Assembly: GCF_036346105.1 (NCBI RefSeq)
Contig: NZ_CP107811.1
Coordinates: 496,001 to 560,000, forward strand
DNA: 64,000 bases
DNA from: Streptomyces sp. NBC_00539
GTDB lineage: Bacteria; Actinomycetota; Actinomycetes; Streptomycetales; Streptomycetaceae
Reading direction: 5' to 3'
The stretch's first letter is position 1, and each line of letters begins with the position of its first letter. The notes beneath the pieces are model-generated. The model worked only from the letters and a program-made list of their open reading frames with translations, searched no databases and was not told the origin of the DNA. The position numbers and the translations under genes are program-made. Of the stretch, positions 44,421 through 54,575 are shown piece after piece.

Positions 44421-46277
44421 ATGACCCCGCCCGCGTCCCCGAGCCCCTCCCCCTGCCCTCAAGGCGGGGCGGTGTCCGGACGCGGCGGCGACCGGGCCCT
44501 GCTGGCGGCCGCCCGGCACAGCGGTGCGCGAACCGCCGCCGTGGGCGTGTGCTCCGCCGCCGCCGCCGTCGCGGCCCTCGCCGAACCCGCCGTGCTCGGC
44601 CGTGCGCTCGACCTCCTGCTGCGCCGCGACCCGTCCGGGCCGTCCTGGACCCTGTGGTGTGCGGCCGTCATCGCGGCCGAGGTGCTCCTGGACGCCGTCA
44701 CCGCCCGGCTGACCGGCCAGGTGGGCGGCCGCAGCACCGCCTGGCTGCGCCGCAAGGGGCTGGCCGCGCTGCTGCGCGCGGCACCGCACCACGCGGGCCG
44801 CCACTCCCCCGGCGACCTCACGGCCCGGCTGACCGCGCACGCCACGGAGGCCGGAACGGGGCCGGCCGCCGCCGCGGCCGGTCTCGCCTCGCTGCTGCCG
44901 CCGCTCGGCGGACTCGTCGCCCTGTTCCTCATCGACACGTGGACCGCCCTCGCCTTCCTCGCCGGACTTCCGCTGCTGGGCTGGCTGTTGCGGTCCTTCG
45001 CACGCGACTCGGGCGCCAGCGTGAACCGTTACCAGGAGGTGCAGCTGGCCATGGCGGGCCGTCTGGTGGAGGCCCTCGCCGGGGCCCGGACCATCGCCGC
45101 CGCCGGAACCGTCGACCGCGAACGCGCCCGGATCCTGCGCGGACTGCCCGAACTCGGCGCCCAGGGGCGGCGCATGTGGCGGGTCTACGGCGGCACGAGC
45201 GCACGGACCTCCGCCCTGATGCCGCTGCTGCTGTACGTGGTGCTCGGGGTGGGCGGGACGCGGCTGGTGGCGGGGGCGCTGGGCGTCGGGGAACTGCTCG
45301 CCGCCGTGCGCTACGCCGGGCTCGCCGCCGGGATCGGCGCGGTGACCGGCCGGGTCGCCGCCGTCGTGCGCGCCAGGGCCGCCGCCCGGCGGACCGCGGC
45401 CGTGTTCGGCCTTGCGGAGCTCCGTTACGGGGTCCGCGAGTTGCCGCCCCGGGGGCCCGGGAGGCTGGAACTCGAAGGGGTCCGGGTGGTGCGCGACGGC
45501 AGGACCGTCCTCGACGGCATCGACCTCGTGGTGCCGGGCGGCGCCACGCTCGCCGTGGTGGGCCGCTCCGGCGCGGGCAAGTCGCTGCTCGCGGCGGTGG
45601 CCGGTCGCCTCACCGACCCGGACTCCGGGCGCGTCCTGCTCGACGGGGTGCCGCTGGCGGAGCTCTCCGCGACGGCGCTGCGCCGGGAGGTGGGCCACGC
45701 CTTCGACCGGCCCGCGCTGCTCGGGCGGAGCGTCGCCGACGCCATCGCCTTCGGCGCGGATCCGCAGCCCGCGCGGGAGGAAGTGCGGGCCGCGGCGCGG
45801 GCCGTGGGGGCGGAGCCGTTCGTGCTGCGGTTGCCGCTGGGCTACGACACCGTCCTCGCGGACGCCCCGCTGTCGGGTGGGGAGCTGCAACGCCTGGGCC
45901 TGGCACGGTCGTTCGTACGGGCGGGCCGGCTCCTGGTGCTGGACGACGCCACCTCCAGCCTCGACATGCTGACCGCCCGCGAGGTGGAACGGGCGCTCGC
46001 GCGGTGCGTGCCGGGCGGGACGCGGATCGTGGTGGCTCACCGGGTCTCTTCGGCCGCCCGGGCGGACCTGGTGGTCTGGCTGGAGGACGGCCGGGTCCGC
46101 GCCACCGGAAGCCACGCCGGCCTGTGGCACGACCCGGCCTACCGGGCGGTGTTCGCCGCGGAGGTGGAACGGGGGCGGGAGGAGGAACCGCAGACCGGGC
46201 CGGAGCCCCGTCCGGGATCCGGGCCGGCCGTGGGGGCCGCGGCCGGCCCGGGGACCGGCGACGGGGGGCTTTCGTGA
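44421..46277 (+). CDS. ramA: Lanthipeptide ABC transporter, ATPase/permease (RamA-like)
   Basis: 618 residues. A membrane domain (about 35-315) is followed by a nucleotide-binding domain with Walker A VVGRSGAGKSLLAAV, signature PLSGGELQRLGLAR and Walker B LLVLDDATSSLD; the switch His is in VAHRVSSAA. The protein exports the processed RamS peptide as a half-size transporter paired with RamB. It overlaps ramB by four bases (GTGA). The last 40 residues are Gly/Pro-rich and probably disordered. Confidence 0.92.
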   Translation: MTPPASPSPSPCPQGGAVSGRGGDRALLAAARHSGARTAAVGVCSAAAAVAALAEPAVLGRALDLLLRRDPSGPSWTLWCAAVIAAEVLLDAVTARLTGQVGGRSTAWLRRKGLAALLRAAPHHAGRHSPGDLTARLTAHATEAGTGPAAAAAGLASLLPPLGGLVALFLIDTWTALAFLAGLPLLGWLLRSFARDSGASVNRYQEVQLAMAGRLVEALAGARTIAAAGTVDRERARILRGLPELGAQGRRMWRVYGGTSARTSALMPLLLYVVLGVGGTRLVAGALGVGELLAAVRYAGLAAGIGAVTGRVAAVVRARAAARRTAAVFGLAELRYGVRELPPRGPGRLELEGVRVVRDGRTVLDGIDLVVPGGATLAVVGRSGAGKSLLAAVAGRLTDPDSGRVLLDGVPLAELSATALRREVGHAFDRPALLGRSVADAIAFGADPQPAREEVRAAARAVGAEPFVLRLPLGYDTVLADAPLSGGELQRLGLARSFVRAGRLLVLDDATSSLDMLTAREVERALARCVPGGTRIVVAHRVSSAARADLVVWLEDGRVRATGSHAGLWHDPAYRAVFAAEVERGREEEPQTGPEPRPGSGPAVGAAAGPGTGDGGLS

Positions 46278-48055
46278 GCCGGGGCGGGGGCCGGGCGCGG
46301 GTGGCGGGCGACGCACGGCGCTTCCTGCGGTCCCGGGTCCGGGCGCTGACCGTCCTCGGGCTCTGGTCGCTGCTGGAGTCCGCGCACACCTTCCTCGGCG
46401 GCTACGGCGTCGCCCGCGCGCTCGACGACGGCTTCCTCGCCGGCCGGGCCGCCACGGGCGCGGCCTGGCTGGCGGCGGCGGGTGCCGGGGCGCTGCTCGG
46501 CGGCTTCGCCCTGCGCGGGGTGTTCGCCCAGCTCGCCGACCTCGTGGAACCGCTGCGCGACGGGCTCGTACGCCGGGCCGTGCGCCAGGCGCTGGCCGCG
46601 GCGCTCGCCGATCCCGCCCGCGCCGCCGACGCCCGGGCGGTGTCCCGGCTGACCCAGCAGACCGAGATGGCCCGGGACTCCTTCGCCGGTCTGGTCCTGA
46701 CGGCCCGTTCGTTCGTCTTCACCGCCGTCGGCGCGGTCGCCGGAATGGCGGCGCTCGCCCCCGTACTGCTGCTGGTGGTGCTTCCTCCCCTGCTGCTGGG
46801 GCTGGCCGCCTTCCTGGCCACGCTGCGCCCGATGGCGGCCGTACAGCGGGAGGCGCTGGACACGGAGGAGGCCCTGGCCTCGCGGGTGGGGGAGGCCGCG
46901 GGGGCACTGCGCGACATCGCGGCCTGCGGTGGCGGCGCTACCGTGGCCGCCGGGGTGGAGCCGCTGATCGCGGCCCAGGAACGGCTGGCCGGCCGGCTGG
47001 CCGGCTGGGGCGCCCTGCGTACCGTCGCCCTCGGCCTGGCCGGACGGGTACCCGTCGTCGCGCTGCTGGCCGCCACGCCCTGGCTGCTCGGGCGCGGGAT
47101 CACGGCGGGCGCGCTCGCCGGCGCGGTGACGTACCTGGTGCAGTCCCTGCTGCCCGCGCTCGACACGCTGATGGCCGCCCTGGGTTCGGCGGGGACGCGG
47201 CTGCTGGTCGTACTGGAGCGCTTCGGTACGACCCCGGCGCCGCAGCCCCCGTCGGCACAGCCCCCGTCGGCGCAGCCTCCGTCGGCGACGGCCGCTCCGG
47301 CCGGGTACCAGGAGGGCGGCTGCGCCGCCGAGTTGAGGGGGGTCACCTTCGCGTACGGGCCCCACGCCCATCCCGTGCTCCAAGGCCTCGACCTGCGCGT
47401 GCGACCCGGCGAGCACCTCGCGGTGGTCGGGCCGAGCGGTATCGGGAAGTCCACGCTCACCGCCCTGCTCGCCGGGCTGCTGGCCCCCGACCGGGGCACG
47501 GTCCTGGTCGCCGGGGCCCCCGCCCGCCCGGCCGGGGGCGGCGGCCCCGATCCGCGCCGGACGCTGCTGCCGCAGCAGGCGTACGTGTTCACCGCCAGCG
47601 TGCGCGACAACCTGAGCCACCTCTGCCACGGGCCGGTGTCCGGCGACCGGCTGGACGCGGCGGTTACCGCCCTGCGGCTGCGGGGCCTGGTCTCCCGGCT
47701 GGGCGGCTACGACGCGGTCCTCGACCCGCTGCGGCTCTCCCAGGGCGAGCGGCAGCTGCTGGCGCTCGGCGCGGCCTACCTCTCCCCCGCCCCGCTGCTC
47801 CTGCTCGACGAAGCCACCTGCCATCTGGATCCGGAGGCCGAGGAACACGCCGAGCGGGCCCTGGCGGCGCGGCCCGGCACGCTCGTCGTGGTGGCCCACC
47901 GGATCTCGTCGGCCGCGCGCGCCGACCGGGTCCTCGTACTGGACGGGACCCGGGCGGTGTGCGGCACGCACGAGGAGCTTCCGGCGCGGTCGGCCCTCTA
48001 CCGGGACCTCGTGGGGATGTGGAGCGGCGGGAAGGAACCGGTCACGCCCGCTTGA
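46274..48055 (+). CDS. ramB: Lanthipeptide ABC transporter, ATPase/permease (RamB-like)
   Basis: 593 residues from GTG 46274. Membrane domain about 15-310; nucleotide-binding domain with Walker A VVGPSGIGKSTLTAL, signature RLSQGERQLLALGA and Walker B LLLLDEATCHLDPE. The signature is degenerate (LSQGE). It is the second half of the RamA/RamB exporter. A linker at about 315-340 has three PPSAQ repeats encoded by 15-bp DNA repeats (47243-47287). It converges on ramR across 42 bases. Confidence 0.92.
   Translation: MSRGGGRARVAGDARRFLRSRVRALTVLGLWSLLESAHTFLGGYGVARALDDGFLAGRAATGAAWLAAAGAGALLGGFALRGVFAQLADLVEPLRDGLVRRAVRQALAAALADPARAADARAVSRLTQQTEMARDSFAGLVLTARSFVFTAVGAVAGMAALAPVLLLVVLPPLLLGLAAFLATLRPMAAVQREALDTEEALASRVGEAAGALRDIAACGGGATVAAGVEPLIAAQERLAGRLAGWGALRTVALGLAGRVPVVALLAATPWLLGRGITAGALAGAVTYLVQSLLPALDTLMAALGSAGTRLLVVLERFGTTPAPQPPSAQPPSAQPPSATAAPAGYQEGGCAAELRGVTFAYGPHAHPVLQGLDLRVRPGEHLAVVGPSGIGKSTLTALLAGLLAPDRGTVLVAGAPARPAGGGGPDPRRTLLPQQAYVFTASVRDNLSHLCHGPVSGDRLDAAVTALRLRGLVSRLGGYDAVLDPLRLSQGERQLLALGAAYLSPAPLLLLDEATCHLDPEAEEHAERALAARPGTLVVVAHRISSAARADRVLVLDGTRAVCGTHEELPARSALYRDLVGMWSGGKEPVTPA
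47243..47287 (+). repeat. Three 15-bp tandem repeats in the ramB linker
   Basis: Units at 47243-47257, 47258-47272 and 47273-47287 differ at only two positions and encode QPPSA three times. They sit between the membrane and ATPase domains, where length can vary without harming either. Confidence 0.85.
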
Positions 48056-48097
48056 GTCCGCCTGCCCGGAGCTGCCCGGAGCTGCCCGGGGGTGCCT

Positions 48098-48706
48098 CTA
48101 CACCCACCCCGCGCTGCGGGAGATGCGTATCGCGTCTATGCGGTTGCGCGCGCCGGTCTTGCGGGTCACGGCCGCCATGTAGTTGCGGACCGTCCCGCTG
48201 GCCAGGTGCAGGGCGCGGGCTATCTCGGCGACCGAGTCGCCCTGCGCGGCCCGGGCCAGGACGCTCAGCTCGCGCGGGCTGAGGGGGACGGGGTCGGCCT
48301 GCATGAAGGCGGAGGCGAGCGTGGCGTCGATGAACCGCTCGCCCGCGGCCACCTTGCGGACGGCGCGGACGAGCCGGCCGGGTGAGCCGTCCTTGTCGAC
48401 GTAGCCGAGGGCCTTGGACTGGAAGGCGCGGCCCAGCGTGCCGGGCGTCTTGGCCGTCGCCAGGACGAGCAGCGGGGTGGGCGGGTCCAAGAGGCGTCCG
48501 GGGCCCGTTTGCTGGCCGGTGAGGACGGCGGTCGCCCCCGGACAGTCGACGTCGACGACGGCCACGTCCGGTCGTAAGGACTCGGCGCGGCGCGACGCCG
48601 TCCGCCAGCCCGCGGCGGTGACGTCGAAGTCGCCTTCGGATCTGAGCAGGGCGGCCAGGGCGGAACCCACGAGGCTGACGCTGTGCAGTACGAGGACCTT
48701 CGTCAT
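48098..48706 (-). CDS. ramR: LuxR-type response regulator (RamR/AmfR), with TTA codon
   Basis: 202 residues. A receiver-like domain (VLVLHSVSLVGSALAALLRSEGDF, then DVAVVDVDCPGA as the phosphoacceptor region, which lacks the normal acidic pair) is followed by a LuxR helix-turn-helix (PLSPRELSVLARAAQGDSVAEIARALHLASGTVRNYMAAVTRKTGARNRIDAIRIS). It is the expected activator of ramCSAB. A leucine in AESLRPD is encoded by TTA (complement of 48575-48577), so translation should depend on the bldA tRNA, tying SapB production to development. It is convergent with ramB and monocistronic. Confidence 0.92.
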   Translation of the reverse strand: MTKVLVLHSVSLVGSALAALLRSEGDFDVTAAGWRTASRRAESLRPDVAVVDVDCPGATAVLTGQQTGPGRLLDPPTPLLVLATAKTPGTLGRAFQSKALGYVDKDGSPGRLVRAVRKVAAGERFIDATLASAFMQADPVPLSPRELSVLARAAQGDSVAEIARALHLASGTVRNYMAAVTRKTGARNRIDAIRISRSAGWV

Positions 48707-49057
48707 GGTGACTCTCCGGACTGGAGTAGGAACGGGCGGTCAAGGCTTCATCAGCACCAAGCGGTTGCCCAGGTACCGGCCGCCGGAACGTGACCATCGG
48801 GGGCACGCGGGGGCGCATGGCCGTAATGGGTCTGCGTCCCGGCCGTGCGTGGTCGGCATGTCGTACTTGTCGTCGCAGTCCGCCGCCGCACGTGGCCGTC
48901 CGTCACCGTGGAGTGTCCGGATCCCGTTCCCGCGCCCGAGCGGTCCCCGTGCGTGCGCGTGTTCGAAACGCGGCTGCACGAAACGCGGCTGTTCGAAACG
49001 CGGGCGGGCGGCACCGGATCAACCGGTGCCGCCCGCCTGCTGGATCGGGAGGGTTGG
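48707..49057. repeat. Intergenic region with three 15-bp tandem repeats
   Basis: No gene is visible between ramR and the second PRC-barrel gene. Three near-identical 15-bp units (48962-48976, 48977-48991, 48992-49006), each holding CGAAACGCGG, lie next to the terminator of the PRC gene. The first and last begin TTCGAA. The remaining part should carry the ramR promoter; I see no clear -10/-35. Confidence 0.6.
49003..49037 (-). terminator. Perfect 15-bp hairpin downstream of second PRC-barrel gene
   Basis: Arms 49003-49017 and 49023-49037 pair perfectly around ATCAA, 20 bases beyond the stop of the leftward PRC gene. A convincing terminator. Confidence 0.82.
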
Positions 49058-49408
49058 TCAGCCGATGAAGCCGCTGTAATAGCCGCCCACCTGACCGCGG
49101 TAGTCGTCGTCGTGGAGGTGCTCGTCCCGTACGAACTCGGGAGCGTTCTTGATCTGCTCCTTCGTCCCGTCGACGTAGATCTTCTGCTCCTCCGGGTCGA
49201 TGCGCGTGATGGTGCCGGCCGGGAGCAGGACCTCCCGGCCGAAGATCCACGGCCCGGTGTCGACCACGATGTAGGAGGAGCCGACCTCGTCCGAGTGCTT
49301 GTCGACCTTGCCGATGCTGCCGTCGGTGGCCTCGACCTTGTAGCCCGTCAGGTCGGCGCCCAGCGCCCGGCCCGACGTCTCGCGGTAGCCCCATACGTTC
49401 CCAGACAT
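49058..49408 (-). CDS. PRC-barrel domain protein (second paralogue)
   Basis: 116 residues, the same length as the copy at 29718. AAGGAG lies eight bases before the ATG. The core LTGYKVEATDGSIGKVDKHSDEVGSSYIVVDTGPWIFGREVLLPAGTITRID and the Gly-Gly-Tyr-Tyr end are shared with the other copy, while the segment just before the end (RDEHLHDDDYRGQV) differs. A stress-linked role is inferred from neighbours, not shown. Confidence 0.85.
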   Translation of the reverse strand: MSGNVWGYRETSGRALGADLTGYKVEATDGSIGKVDKHSDEVGSSYIVVDTGPWIFGREVLLPAGTITRIDPEEQKIYVDGTKEQIKNAPEFVRDEHLHDDDYRGQVGGYYSGFIG

Positions 49409-49712
49409 GCGAACATCTCCTTGCTCGGTTCGTCGGCCTCCGCTCCGCCGGCCTGTCGGCGGCCGGGTGGAGCGGGAGCCTCGTAACGGCCCGCCTGCCC
49501 CGGCGGACGGTTCCCACACACGGGCGGCCCTGCCGCCGCCGGGCGCCGCGGGACCGGCCCGCCGCCCGGCCGCCGCCCACCCCCCACCAGATCTTGACCG
49601 CATGGCCGGCGCCGAAGAGAATCGGCGCGAAGCCATGAACGAGGAGCGGGGGGACCGTGGTTGACGGCTGCGGCAGCGCGGGTACGGACCCGCGTGCCCT
49701 GCGCAGGGCGTC
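49409..49712. promoter_or_regulatory. Divergent intergenic region before the lipoprotein gene
   Basis: About 300 bases between divergent starts. A 20-codon open frame (ATG 49602, stop at 49664) overlaps a short inverted repeat GCGCCGA/TCGGCGC and has no support as a gene. Nothing else stands out. Confidence 0.35.
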
Positions 49713-50183
49713 TTGACCGGGCGGCGCGTGGGAGCCTTGGCGGTCGGCGCGCTGCTGGTGCTCTCCGGGTGCGGTGGTGACGGCGGCGACGAGTCTGCCG
49801 TCTCCTGGAAACGCCCCTGCGACATGCTGCCGAAGGCGGCGGTGGAGAAGGCGGTCGGTATCCCGCTCGTCGCCGCGGGCTCGGAAGGGCCGTACGGGTA
49901 CCAGTGCCTCTACCGGCCGCCCCGGTCCCCCGAGGCCTACTGGACGGTCTCGTTCAGGTCGGACACCCGCGGCGCGGGATGCGCCGACCCCGTGTCACAG
50001 CCCGCGCCGGAGGTGGACGCCGACGCGTACCGCGTCGACGACAACGGCCGTGTGGTCGTCGGTGGCCCCTACCACGGCCACTGCCTGCGCGTCGCGGGCT
50101 ACAGCAATTGGGTCGACGGGTCCCAGGTCACCGTCGCCTCGGCCGCCGACCTGCCCCGTACGGCCCGGACCCGTATGGAGTAG
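49713..50183 (+). CDS. DUF3558-like secreted lipoprotein
   Basis: 156 residues from TTG 49713 (GTG 49728 possible). Signal peptide with lipobox LVLSGC, then a short Gly/Asp-rich spacer. The mature domain has WKRPCDMLPKAAVEKAVGIPLVAAG, a Cys-containing GYQCLYRPP, and AGCADPVS with HGHCLRVAG, likely two disulfides. DUF3558 lipoproteins are common in actinobacteria and of unknown function. It converges on the SRPBCC gene. Confidence 0.75.
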   Translation: MTGRRVGALAVGALLVLSGCGGDGGDESAVSWKRPCDMLPKAAVEKAVGIPLVAAGSEGPYGYQCLYRPPRSPEAYWTVSFRSDTRGAGCADPVSQPAPEVDADAYRVDDNGRVVVGGPYHGHCLRVAGYSNWVDGSQVTVASAADLPRTARTRME

Positions 50184-50202
50184 CCGCGACGGCGCCGGGT
50201 GC

Positions 50203-50652
50203 TCAGACCTGGCCGCGCCAGGATCCGGTTTCCTGGCCGCGCGTCTCGATGTACTCCTTGAAGCGCTTGAGGTCACCGGTGATCTGCCGCTTGACGAAGC
50301 CGAGCTTGTCGCCGACGTTCTCCGTGAACCCGTCCGGGTCGTAGTCGAGCTGGAGCATGACCTTGGTCCTGCTCTCGGCCAGGCGGTGGAAGGTGACCAC
50401 ACCTGCCTGCTTCACGTCGCCGCCGAGCGTCGTCCACGCCACGCGTTCGTCGGGGATCTGCTCGGTGATCTCCGCCTCGAACTCCCGCTGCGCGCCGCCC
50501 ACCTTGGTGACCCAGTGGGTCATGGTGTCGGTGCGCTGGTCGATCCGCTCGACCCCCTCCATGAAGTGGGGGAACGTCTCGAACTGCGTCCACTGGTTGT
50601 AGGCGGTGCGGACGGGGACCTCGACCTCGATGGACTCTTCGACCTTCGACAT
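50203..50652 (-). CDS. SRPBCC (START-like) family protein
   Basis: 149 residues. MSKVEESIEVEVPVRTAYNQWTQFETFPHFMEGVERIDQRTDTMTHWVTKVGGAQREFEAEITEQIPDERVAWTTLGG is the polyketide-cyclase/START-like beta-barrel family opening. These bind hydrophobic ligands or help cell-envelope stress responses. Its neighbour genes are also small and stress-like. No catalytic residues can be assigned. Confidence 0.8.
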   Translation of the reverse strand: MSKVEESIEVEVPVRTAYNQWTQFETFPHFMEGVERIDQRTDTMTHWVTKVGGAQREFEAEITEQIPDERVAWTTLGGDVKQAGVVTFHRLAESRTKVMLQLDYDPDGFTENVGDKLGFVKRQITGDLKRFKEYIETRGQETGSWRGQV

Positions 50653-51195
50653 GGTGTCGCCTTCCTGTTCACGTTCCTGTTCCACGCCCGCCGACGGGGC
50701 CTGCCCGCCGGACGGAACCGGGGAGTCCGTCTCCCGACTCCGCCCGTGCCCCGGTTCGCCCGTTCCAAAAACGTTGTGTGGCAGACGGTTTGAAGTCGGC
50801 CCGGCGGGTCACATGCGGAGGTGTCGGTGTACGGGCGCCTGATGGAGCGGCGCCGAACCGTACGCCGAGGACCGGTGACCGCGCGCTGAGCGCCTCCCCC
50901 TGGCACCGCGCGCGGCTCACGGGCCCTACCCGAGGCTGCCGTCCCGCCGCACCGGACCCCCGGCCGCCGCCCCGCTGCCCCCGCGCAGCGCCGCGGCCCG
51001 GGCAATCCCCCGGCGGCCACTGCCACGCAGGGACCCCCGGGCCCAGACGGGGCGGCGGCTCCCCTCCCCCGCCCGGCCCCGCCCTCGTACGACGGACGGC
51101 AGAGCCATGTGCCCCCGAACGCACATAAGAAACTGCTAAAAGACGCGAATGCAGAGCGCCCGGTAGGGCAGATGACTGCCTGGAGGTTGATAACT
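50653..51195. promoter_or_regulatory. Long divergent intergenic region, 543 bp
   Basis: It lies between the leftward SRPBCC gene and the rightward hydrophobic protein. The last 90 bases are distinctly less GC-rich (runs such as ATAAGAAACTGCTAAAAGAC) and end in GGAGGTTGATAACT before the ATG, so the hydrophobic-protein promoter is there. The rest is GC-rich with no gene I can support. Confidence 0.4.
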
Positions 51196-51357
51196 ATGGT
51201 TCCCCTGCTACTCGTTCTCCTGCTCGCTCTGATCCTTTTCGGTGCGGGCTTCGCCGTCAAAATCCTGTGGTGGGTCGCGATCGCCGTCCTGGTGATCTGG
51301 CTGCTCGGATTCGTTGCCCGTCCGAGGGGCGGTAGCGGCCGATGGTACCGCTGGTAG
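51196..51357 (+). CDS. Small hydrophobic membrane protein
   Basis: 53 residues, with GGAGGT ten bases upstream of ATG 51196. Two adjacent hydrophobic segments (VPLLLVLLLALILFGAGFAVKIL and WWVAIAVLVIWLLGFV) are followed by a basic C-terminus ending RWYRW. This is a familiar tiny streptomycete hydrophobic protein type, of unknown function, probably membrane-embedded and stress-induced. A very strong hairpin follows its stop. Confidence 0.75.
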   Translation: MVPLLLVLLLALILFGAGFAVKILWWVAIAVLVIWLLGFVARPRGGSGRWYRW

Positions 51358-51376
51358 TCCGCTGACCAGCGCACCG

Positions 51377-51425
51377 ACCGCAGTGGGCCCGTACCGGTTC
51401 TTTTCCGGTACGGGCCCACTGCGGT
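51377..51425. terminator. 21-bp perfect hairpin after the small hydrophobic protein
   Basis: Arms 51377-51397 and 51405-51425 pair perfectly over 21 bp around TTCTTTT. It is the longest perfect stem that I found in the window, 20 bases after the stop of the hydrophobic protein. A strong terminator or a structured transcript end. Confidence 0.85.
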
Positions 51426-51461
51426 GTTCCGCCTTCCCCCCGACGGAATTGAAGAAGTAAT

Positions 51462-52235
51462 ATGCTCCGCTTTCCAAGGTCACGAGCAGCCCGTACAGGC
51501 GGAAAGGCGGTCACCTTCGTGTCCCGTAAAAGAACCGACGCCCGCACACTTCACCCGCGGCACGAGCGGCGCGGCGAAGCAAGGATGCCCGCGGTCATCG
51601 CAACATTGACGGCGATCTTTCTCTACCTCGCGCTGCCCCAGCAGTTGCTGATCGCTCCGCGCTACGTGCTTCCGGCCTTGGAGGTGCTGCTCCTCCTGCC
51701 GCTGATCGCCATCAACCCGCGCCGGCTGACCCGTCAGACGAAGGCGTTCCGGTTCATGTCGGTGGCGCTGGTCCTGCTCATCGTGGCGAGCAACCTGACC
51801 GCCCTCGGCATCCTGGTCCACGAGCTGCTCTACGCGGGAGTCGACGACGGGCGTTCGCTGCTCGTGGCGGCGCTCCAGGTGTGGCTGACCAATGTCATCG
51901 CCTTCGGGCTCGCCTACTGGGAGCTCGACCGCGGCGGCCCCGTCAGCCGTACCCAGGCACCCCGTGAAGAGCTCCAGCTGGCGGACTTCCGTTTCTCGCA
52001 GGACGAGAACGACGACGCCGTCCAGGAAGTCGCGGACGGCGCGAGCAAGGTCTCCGACTGGGTCCCCACCCTGGTCGACTACATGTACGTGTCCGTGACC
52101 AACTCGACCGCTTTCAGTCCGACGGACACGATGCCGCTGTCCGCCCGCGCCAAACTGCTCATGGCAGTCCAGAGCGTGGCGGCCCTGCTCACCTCGCTGC
52201 TGGTCATCGCCAGGGCGGTGAGCGTCCTGCGCTGA
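51462..52235 (+). CDS. Membrane protein of unknown function
   Basis: 257 residues from ATG 51462; GTG 51519 or ATG 51585 are possible. About five membrane segments: ATLTAIFLYLALPQQLLIAP, YVLPALEVLLLLPLIAI, VALVLLIVASNLTALGILVHELL, LLVAALQVWLTNVIAFGLAYWELD, and a last one (LLMAVQSVAALLTSLLVIARAV). A cytosolic stretch (RFSQDENDDAVQEVADGASKVSDW) leads to LVDYMYVSVTNSTAFSPTDTMPLS, which resembles the pore-loop region of ion-channel-like or DUF1345 proteins. I cannot name a function. It converges with glgX. Confidence 0.7.
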   Translation: MLRFPRSRAARTGGKAVTFVSRKRTDARTLHPRHERRGEARMPAVIATLTAIFLYLALPQQLLIAPRYVLPALEVLLLLPLIAINPRRLTRQTKAFRFMSVALVLLIVASNLTALGILVHELLYAGVDDGRSLLVAALQVWLTNVIAFGLAYWELDRGGPVSRTQAPREELQLADFRFSQDENDDAVQEVADGASKVSDWVPTLVDYMYVSVTNSTAFSPTDTMPLSARAKLLMAVQSVAALLTSLLVIARAVSVLR

Positions 52236-52341
52236 ACCGCTGCCGCAGACCGGCCCGGTCGGGTGGCTTCCCGGCCGGCCGCTCGCGGCGCTCGTGGTCC
52301 TGCCGGCGATCCCCGCCGTCCCGCGCGGCCGGTGGCCGGCG

Positions 52342-54498
<2,157 letters not shown>

Positions 54499-54575
54499 GT
54501 GGTCACGCTACTGTCGCGGGCGGCCGATCACCGCCGGACGCGCATGAGCGGGCCGTCGCGGGTAACACGGCGTCA

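Noticed and set aside
44549-46273. Plus-strand frame upstream of ramB overlapping ramA
   Set aside because: Arg/Pro/Gly-rich out-of-frame translation of ramA; ramB proper begins at GTG 46274 with the overlap to ramA.
49602-49664. 20-codon open frame upstream of the lipoprotein gene
   Set aside because: No ribosome binding site and no resemblance to known peptides.
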